Shown one piece after another: positions 59,194 to 64,000 of a stretch of 64,000 nucleotides of DNA. Below the pieces are notes generated by a model. That model did no database searches. It was not told where the DNA came from and worked only from the letters and a program-made list of their open reading frames with translations. The stretch comes from Sporolactobacillus kofuensis (lineage in GTDB: Bacteria > Bacillota > Bacilli > Bacillales > Sporolactobacillaceae): positions 1-64,000 of the forward strand of contig NZ_JBHSTQ010000005.1 of NCBI RefSeq assembly GCF_042660205.1, in the 5' to 3' direction. Within the stretch, counting starts at the first letter, position 1. Each line of letters opens with the position of its first letter. The position numbers and the translations under genes were made by a program.

Positions 59194-61215
59194 CTATTGG
59201 ATAAGATTAAATTTTCTTGCTTTGGCAGCAACGGTCTTATGATTTAAATGCAGCGCTTTGCCCGCGGCATTGCAGCTCCCGTATTTCTCCAGCGCTTTTT
59301 TGATGATTGCTTTTTCATAGTCATCCATCGGCAGCACGCGGTCGGAGGCGAATAGATCATGGTCCTGTACATGTTGCGTGCTTAATTTTTTGCCGCGAAT
59401 GTAGGCGGGAAGGTCTTCCGCTTCAATGTAATCATTGTCGACCAGAGTGAATAAACGTTCAAATAAGTTCTCGATCTCTCGCACATTTCCGGGCCATGCA
59501 TAGGCGAGCAGGGACTCCATTGCATCATTGGAGATACCCAGAAGCGGGTGCTCGCGATCATTTTGAAATCGATTCATGAAGTAGTCTACGAGCAGGGCGA
59601 TGTCTTGCTTTCGTTCGCGCAGCGGCGGCAAATAGATCGGAATGACATTTAAGCGATAATAGAGATCTTCGCGGAAATCACCGGTTTTGACCATCGCTTC
59701 TAAATCGCGGTTGGTTGCAGCGATGATCCGGATATCCAGCTTCTGAACCGTTTCACTTCCGATACGCTGGATCTCTTTTTCTTGCAGCACGCGGAGAATT
59801 TTTGCCTGCATATGTGTATTCAGTTCACCGATTTCATCGAGAAAAATCGTACCGTGCTGCGCCAGTTCAAATTTACCAAGCCGGCGGGAGATAGCTCCGG
59901 TGAACGATCCTTTTTCATGGCCAAACAGTTCGCTCTCAAACAGATTCTCTGGAATCGATGCGCAATTGACGCGAATGAATGGGCCATTGCGATAAGCGCT
60001 CGCATAGTGAATTCCTTTGGCGATCATTTCTTTGCCTGTACCGCTTTCTCCGCGGATCAAGATCGTTGCTTTCGTGCGTGCAGCTTTAAGGGCAACGGAT
60101 AGGGCATCGATAATCTTTCCACTTTTACCAATAAAATTGCTGAAGATCTTCTCTGGATTCCGCGAACGGATCAATTCCTCTTCAAGATATTCGGCACGCG
60201 AGGTCACGCGATTCAATTTTTCAGTAAGGTGTTGGATTTCACGAAAATCTTTAACGATCGAAATCGCGCCGACTTGCTCATCGTCGACAACAATCGGGCT
60301 GACGTTCGAGATGATCATGACGTCGTTGTTTTTCTTAATAATTTTGTTCTTTACGCCATGGCCGGTTTTTAATACAGTCTGTCTGACGCCATGAGGAGAC
60401 AGCTCACTGATACTTTTTCCGATAACATCTGACCTTTTGAGCTTCTGTATTTTTAAATAGGCATCGTTGACATAATTGATGATGCCTTGTTTATCCATGA
60501 CGCAGATCCCGTCTTGCACAAATTTCAAAATTAATTGAAGGCGTTCTTTTAATTCTTTGACCTCTTTCAATTCTCCTTTGACTTTTTCCAGCCGGGAGAT
60601 GTTTTGCAAAATGGCAATTGTTCCTCGGGCCTTCCCATCGATTACCAGCGGTCGTCGGGTAATTAAGAGCACCTGGTTATGAATAACCTTGCGGATCATC
60701 GTTTCAGGCGCATCTGCTTTAAGCTCTAGATCAGGATAGGGGAGTAATGAGGCGAATGGTTCGCCAATGACATGATCGCTCGACATTTTGAACAAACGTT
60801 CAGCAAACGAGTTAAAGAGAATCACGCGATCGGCTTGATCCGTGACGATAATCCCATTTGCGATGTTATGAAAAATTTCTTCGTTCGTAATCATATTTTC
60901 GTTTAAAATGTCATCAATATCATTGATTGTTTGAGTGGTTAAATCTTCGAATCCGCTTTCAAATAAGTGCTCAAATTCATTCAATGCCTGTTCTTCATGC
61001 GATCCTGATGCGATAAGTATTAGCCTGTCCTTGTCTCGGATCTTTAAATTAACCAGCGGCATTAGACTGGTGGCGGGTACACGTCGGTCACGAAAGTTAA
61101 TGAATAAGCGGACCTGGTATTTGTTCTGAATCACGTCGGCCGTATTGACAACAGCTGCAGCCGTACGTGTATGCAAACCCTTTGCATAATTTAATATAAC
61201 TTCGCGACTCCTCAA
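59194..61215 (-). CDS. Sigma-54-dependent activator with N-terminal HPr-like domain
   Basis: The 673-aa product starts with an HPr-like domain (about 1-90): NYAKGLHTRTAAAVVNTADVI carries the histidine in the HPr position, and MPLVNLKIRDKDRLILIASG fits the HPr helix-strand end. Two PAS domains follow (about 108-215 and 235-345), then the sigma-54 AAA+ domain (Walker A GESGTGKE at 389-396, GSFTGA at 436-441, a variant of GAFTGA). A Fis-type HTH (YGSCNAAGKALHLNHKTVAAK) ends the protein. TTG 61215 has AGGAG 8 bases upstream. It stands just before the sigma-54-dependent dha operon, so it is its likely activator, in the role of E. coli DhaR. Confidence 0.92.
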   Translation of the reverse strand: MRSREVILNYAKGLHTRTAAAVVNTADVIQNKYQVRLFINFRDRRVPATSLMPLVNLKIRDKDRLILIASGSHEEQALNEFEHLFESGFEDLTTQTINDIDDILNENMITNEEIFHNIANGIIVTDQADRVILFNSFAERLFKMSSDHVIGEPFASLLPYPDLELKADAPETMIRKVIHNQVLLITRRPLVIDGKARGTIAILQNISRLEKVKGELKEVKELKERLQLILKFVQDGICVMDKQGIINYVNDAYLKIQKLKRSDVIGKSISELSPHGVRQTVLKTGHGVKNKIIKKNNDVMIISNVSPIVVDDEQVGAISIVKDFREIQHLTEKLNRVTSRAEYLEEELIRSRNPEKIFSNFIGKSGKIIDALSVALKAARTKATILIRGESGTGKEMIAKGIHYASAYRNGPFIRVNCASIPENLFESELFGHEKGSFTGAISRRLGKFELAQHGTIFLDEIGELNTHMQAKILRVLQEKEIQRIGSETVQKLDIRIIAATNRDLEAMVKTGDFREDLYYRLNVIPIYLPPLRERKQDIALLVDYFMNRFQNDREHPLLGISNDAMESLLAYAWPGNVREIENLFERLFTLVDNDYIEAEDLPAYIRGKKLSTQHVQDHDLFASDRVLPMDDYEKAIIKKALEKYGSCNAAGKALHLNHKTVAAKARKFNLIQ

Positions 61216-61465
61216 GAAAATCACTCCTGAAAAAAATCATTAATCACTAAAAAGGATTAAGAGATAGGATCGAGCGGAAACTAATGTGCTCATCATTAAC
61301 GGTATATCTGTCTGGGATAAAAATCAATCGTTTACTAGGACAATCGTTAATTGAATAAAATGAGCTTCTCTCCTGTTGGCTTGTCTAAGGGATAAGTTTC
61401 AAAACCTAGGGGCCTAAGTTTAAAGCATTTTGTCATTGATGAACCCATTCGGTTCTTTCAATAAT

Positions 61466-61497
61466 AAGGGGTCCCCTATGCCAGGGAACCCTTTTTT
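61466..61497 (+). terminator. Terminator-like hairpin before the MFS gene
   Basis: AAGGGGTCCC pairs with GGGAACCCTT (one mismatch), followed by T6. No plus-strand gene precedes it, so it may be an attenuator or the end of a small RNA. A GAACC/GGTTC hairpin lies just before it at 61441-61455. Nothing else is evident in 61225-61542. Confidence 0.6.
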
Positions 61498-61542
61498 GAT
61501 ACGATAAATAGGTTGATTGTCTTACATAAGGAGTATTCTTTG

Positions 61543-61617
61543 ATGTGCACGGACGGAGTGGATGATGGTGTGGGGAAGAAGCAAAAGCAACAATGTGCGT
61601 TACAACTATATTTATAA
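61543..61617 (+). CDS. Possible 24-aa leader peptide overlapping the MFS start
   Basis: ATG 61543 has a strong AAGGAG about 10 bases upstream, better than that of the MFS start at 61562, which lies inside this frame. The peptide starts MCTDGVDD and ends at TAA 61615. It may couple or regulate translation of the transporter, or be chance. Confidence 0.3.
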   Translation: MCTDGVDDGVGKKQKQQCALQLYL

Positions 61618-62752
61618 TTTCTGTTCCTTTTTTGGTGTGACGGCACTTTGGGTACTGTATTTGACTCATCGCGGCATGTCACTTGTCGAAGTGGGCTTGC
61701 TGGAAAGTATTTTTCACGTCAGCAGTTTTCTTTTTGAGGTGCCGAGCGGTGCACTTGCGGATCGGCTGAACTATCGAGCCGTTCTGATTTTGGGACGCGT
61801 TTGCGCAATAATCAGTAGCATCATCCTTATTTTTTCGCATGATTTCCTTTGGTTTGCAGTTGGGTTCATCATTTCCGCATGGTCCTATAATTTGAATTCC
61901 GGAACGATTGACGCGCTCGTCTATGAATCATTGCGCAATCTGAATGCGAAAGATAAGTACATTAAGGTGTCGGCGAATACTAATGCCATATATGAATTTG
62001 CGGATACTTTAGGGATTTTTGTAGCCGGGTGGTTTGTCAACAGCTACTTTGAAGGCGTGTATTGGATTCAGATTGTCATCTCATTATTTGCGATAGTATC
62101 TGTGTTCATGATGGTGGAGCCGGAGAAAAAAGAGAAGAAGACTGAAAAAGTTACTGGTTATTTTACGATCTTGAAGAATGCAGCACGCTTTCTCAAGGAA
62201 AATAGTCGGCTACGCTTCCTAATGATCTTCTTTGCGCTTTTTCAAGGGGTCGCCGCAACCTATTATTTTTACTTTCAATCACTGATCGACAAGAATGGAT
62301 TTAAAGGCGTTCAAATCAGCCTATTAATGATTGTGTCTGCAGTATTCCAAATCATCGGGGCGAAAATATCTCCTCAAATTGAAAAAAGAGCTGGGCAGAT
62401 GATGCTTATTCACACGTTTTCGCTCTTGCTCTGCATTTTTCTTCTCGTATCATTTACAAATCAGCTTGCGGTTCTGATCATCTGCTTTATCTGCATGAAT
62501 GTGCTGATCGCGATTAGTCAGCCAATCTTCAGCAACTATTTTAATCAACTGATTCCGTCGTCTAGCCGTGCAACATTGCTTAGTGTGTCCAGCATGCTGT
62601 TCAGTGTGACGATGATTGTCCTTTTCCCGTTTACAGGATGGCTGATTGAGCGGGTGAATTTTTCAATCAGTTTCGGAGTGATGGGCGGTGTGCTGGCATT
62701 ATTAGTGTTGGCACTTCCGCAGCTGACAAAGAACACTCGGAATTGGTTATAA
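61562..62752 (+). CDS. Major facilitator superfamily transporter
   Basis: The 396-aa product has about 12 membrane segments. The signature loop between helices 2 and 3 reads FEVPSGALADRLNYRAVLILGR, the MFS motif A position. The middle cytoplasmic loop is rich in Lys/Glu (EPEKKEKKTEK). It resembles the small-molecule efflux group often annotated as MFS transporters in Bacillales. The substrate is unknown. The ribosome site is CGGAG; a terminator-like hairpin and a short ORF lie in the leader. Confidence 0.88.
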   Translation: MMVWGRSKSNNVRYNYIYNFCSFFGVTALWVLYLTHRGMSLVEVGLLESIFHVSSFLFEVPSGALADRLNYRAVLILGRVCAIISSIILIFSHDFLWFAVGFIISAWSYNLNSGTIDALVYESLRNLNAKDKYIKVSANTNAIYEFADTLGIFVAGWFVNSYFEGVYWIQIVISLFAIVSVFMMVEPEKKEKKTEKVTGYFTILKNAARFLKENSRLRFLMIFFALFQGVAATYYFYFQSLIDKNGFKGVQISLLMIVSAVFQIIGAKISPQIEKRAGQMMLIHTFSLLLCIFLLVSFTNQLAVLIICFICMNVLIAISQPIFSNYFNQLIPSSSRATLLSVSSMLFSVTMIVLFPFTGWLIERVNFSISFGVMGGVLALLVLALPQLTKNTRNWL

Positions 62753-62756
62753 ATGA

Positions 62757-62978
62757 TTAAGGAAGATATTGCTGCCACCGGATTGCATCGAGATAAGCTG
62801 TCATGTAGGCATGTTTTGGAATTGTGAATTGTTCTAAGTAGTCGATTAATGCTGCCCAATGTGCTTGTTCGAGTAATAGGACGCCGCTCAGATGGGTTCT
62901 AAGTTCATTGTCTTGACCCATCAGTGCTTCTTTTACATCGGTGGGGAAGGGAAGCGTAGGAAGAATATCTTTCTCAAC
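62757..62978 (-). pseudogene. C-terminal remnant of an EAL/HDOD (YuxH-like) protein
   Basis: Read on minus, the last 74 codons give LPFPTDVKEALMGQDNELRTHL, then LEQAHWAALIDYLEQF and an AYLDAIRWQQYLP ending. This fits the C-terminal HDOD domain of YuxH-type signalling proteins. The frame is closed by a stop before any start codon, and the EAL part is missing. It converges with the MFS gene. Confidence 0.5.
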
Positions 62979-63045
62979 TCACATTCAAACAGTGAAAAGT
63001 TGTATTTATTTGACTTAATATTATCTTTAATAAAAGGAAAAGACA

Positions 63046-63312
63046 ATGAGAGGGTATGATGGAAGGAAAAAGGGCGATGCCCATATCGGTGATCCTGCTG
63101 TAGACCTATCGATTGTGTACAGTTTCTTGCCGAGAATCGGGCGAGAATTATTTTATTCACAATATGGGGAAGCAGATGCTTCGACGAGGGTACGTGCTCG
63201 ATGGAAAGCGATTTTCACAACTGTTTCTTTGCTGATGTATGGCCATGATCTGAAAAACCAGGAGATCGTCGATGGGGGCAAGCAGAGCCTTGATCTGATT
63301 TTAGAGAGCTGA
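63046..63312 (+). pseudogene. C-terminal remnant of an aminoglycoside-phosphotransferase-like kinase
   Basis: The 88-aa frame contains GDAHIGDPAVDLSIVYSFLP, the metal-binding part (position of the DWxD and DP-DL motifs) of APH-type phosphotransferases. The nucleotide-binding lobe and catalytic HGD are absent. A ribosome-like AAAAGG lies 7 bases before the ATG, so a short product could still be made, but it could not be active as a kinase. Confidence 0.55.
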
Positions 63313-63328
63313 TTGTAAGTGAATTTCG

Positions 63329-63454
63329 AAAATGATCGATAAAATTTTGAAAGTGACTGATAAATTTTTCAAAACGATCGATAAAAATTTAAAAGTGATC
63401 GATAAAAATTTCAAAATGACTGATAAAATTTTTAAAATGATCGATATACGCAGT
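63329..63454. repeat. 21-bp-period degenerate tandem array (locus E)
   Basis: Six units start at 63329, 63350, 63371, 63392, 63413 and 63434, all spacings exactly 21. The consensus is AAARTGAYYGATAAAAWTTT plus one variable base. This is the best conserved of the arrays. It follows the APH-like remnant and precedes the NERD gene. Confidence 0.88.
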
Positions 63455-63582
63455 ACAAAGGTAGGATCTACTTAAGCGATACATACAGATTGTTCACAAA
63501 ATAGTCTCAATAGTGGCCTCATGCAAAAAGGAATGCACAGCGTTACCGGCGAACTTTTTTTAAAAGAAAGTGAGGCGGTGGC

Positions 63583-64000
63583 GTGTACGTAAAACCCATT
63601 CAACTTCCTTACCATGTGTCACAGCTTGAGGTACTGATTCGTCGAGTAAAACCGAGCGCGTATCGTGACGATCTAACGTCGCTCTACAAAAGAGCAATGG
63701 CAGGCTTTCGCGGTGAACAGTCGCTGGACTATCCGCTTAGTTATCTCCCCAAGGATGATTTCTTCATTTTTCATGATCTTCGCTTATTTGATGGCCATCA
63801 CCATTTTCAGATCGATTTTCTTATCCTATGCTCAAGATTTGCACTCATTTTAGAAGTGAAAAATATTATCGGAAAGCTGACTTTTGATACCGATTTAAAT
63901 CAATTAATTCGGGAAGTGGATGATTCAACTGATGTGTTTGATGATCCAATTTTGCAAGCTGAGAATCTAAACATGCAGTTGCTTGATTGGCTGGAGCGAT
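63583..64000 (+). CDS. NERD-domain protein, 5' part (runs off the window)
   Basis: The open frame from GTG 63583 runs to the window end (139 codons seen). FRGEQSLDYPL, then HHFQIDFLILCSRFALILEVKNIIG, is the nuclease-related NERD core, with the Asp and the Glu-x-Lys of a restriction-endonuclease-like site. GAGGCGG precedes the start. Full members are 300 residues or more. The function of NERD proteins is mostly unknown; some accompany DNA-processing domains. The 3' end is not visible. Confidence 0.85.
   Translation, partial: MYVKPIQLPYHVSQLEVLIRRVKPSAYRDDLTSLYKRAMAGFRGEQSLDYPLSYLPKDDFFIFHDLRLFDGHHHFQIDFLILCSRFALILEVKNIIGKLTFDTDLNQLIREVDDSTDVFDDPILQAENLNMQLLDWLER

Overview
The window looks like chromosome of a low-to-moderate GC, Gram-positive member of the Bacillales. 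The gene order 23S-5S rRNA, tsaE-tsaB-rimI-tsaD, an ABC-F gene, rex, a CPBP-family protease and groES-groEL is the ydiB-to-groEL order of Bacillus subtilis, and CIRCE, Rex-box and LPXTG/sortase signatures fit. A spore-forming, fermentative relative such as Sporolactobacillaceae is my guess, but the sequence alone does not fix the genus.

Region 1 (1-22.6 kb) is core chromosome: the end of an rRNA operon, the t6A tRNA-modification operon, translation and redox regulators, chaperonins, small membrane and lipoprotein genes, an SH3b/GH25 lysozyme, ion transporters, an amidohydrolase and guaA. The tsaD/ABC-F gap holds a cluster of DnaA boxes.

Region 2 (22,593-33,036) is a 10.4-kb integrative element in the 3' end of guaA. 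It is bounded by a 15-bp direct repeat that restores the last codons and stop of guaA. It carries a 1608-aa single-chain Type ISP-like restriction-modification enzyme with a coupled unknown gene, an FtsK/TcpA-like ATPase with two small partners, a pMV158-type rolling-circle Rep with a recognisable double-strand origin, a DUF3173 excisionase-like protein and a tyrosine integrase.

Region 3 (33-39.7 kb) is an accessory, partly decayed zone. It holds a GHKL ATPase fused to an HExxH metalloprotease motif, a frameshifted AAA_13 ATPase, a frameshifted Rpn-type nuclease, a fragment of fructosamine kinase, a second dihydroxyacetone kinase locus (dhaK-dhaL) with a glpF stub, and an ISL3-like transposase remnant.

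Region 4 (39.7-64 kb) is mostly chromosomal. It contains a GNAT enzyme, fructosamine kinase, aldo/keto reductase, chemoreceptor, mqo with a structured leader, a response regulator plus large hybrid kinase, a 1581-aa LPXTG adhesin, the complete glpF-dhaK-dhaL-dhaM operon behind a sigma-54 promoter, its probable HPr-domain sigma-54 activator, an MFS transporter, two gene remnants and a partial NERD protein. The glycerol/dihydroxyacetone genes form one physiological unit: GlpF imports, DhaK/DhaL phosphorylate dihydroxyacetone, DhaM feeds phosphate from the PTS, and the activator carries its own HPr-like domain.

The most unexpected structure is a family of intergenic degenerate tandem arrays, all with a strict 21-bp period but each with its own consensus. 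They lie downstream of genes, next to terminators, at no fewer than six places.
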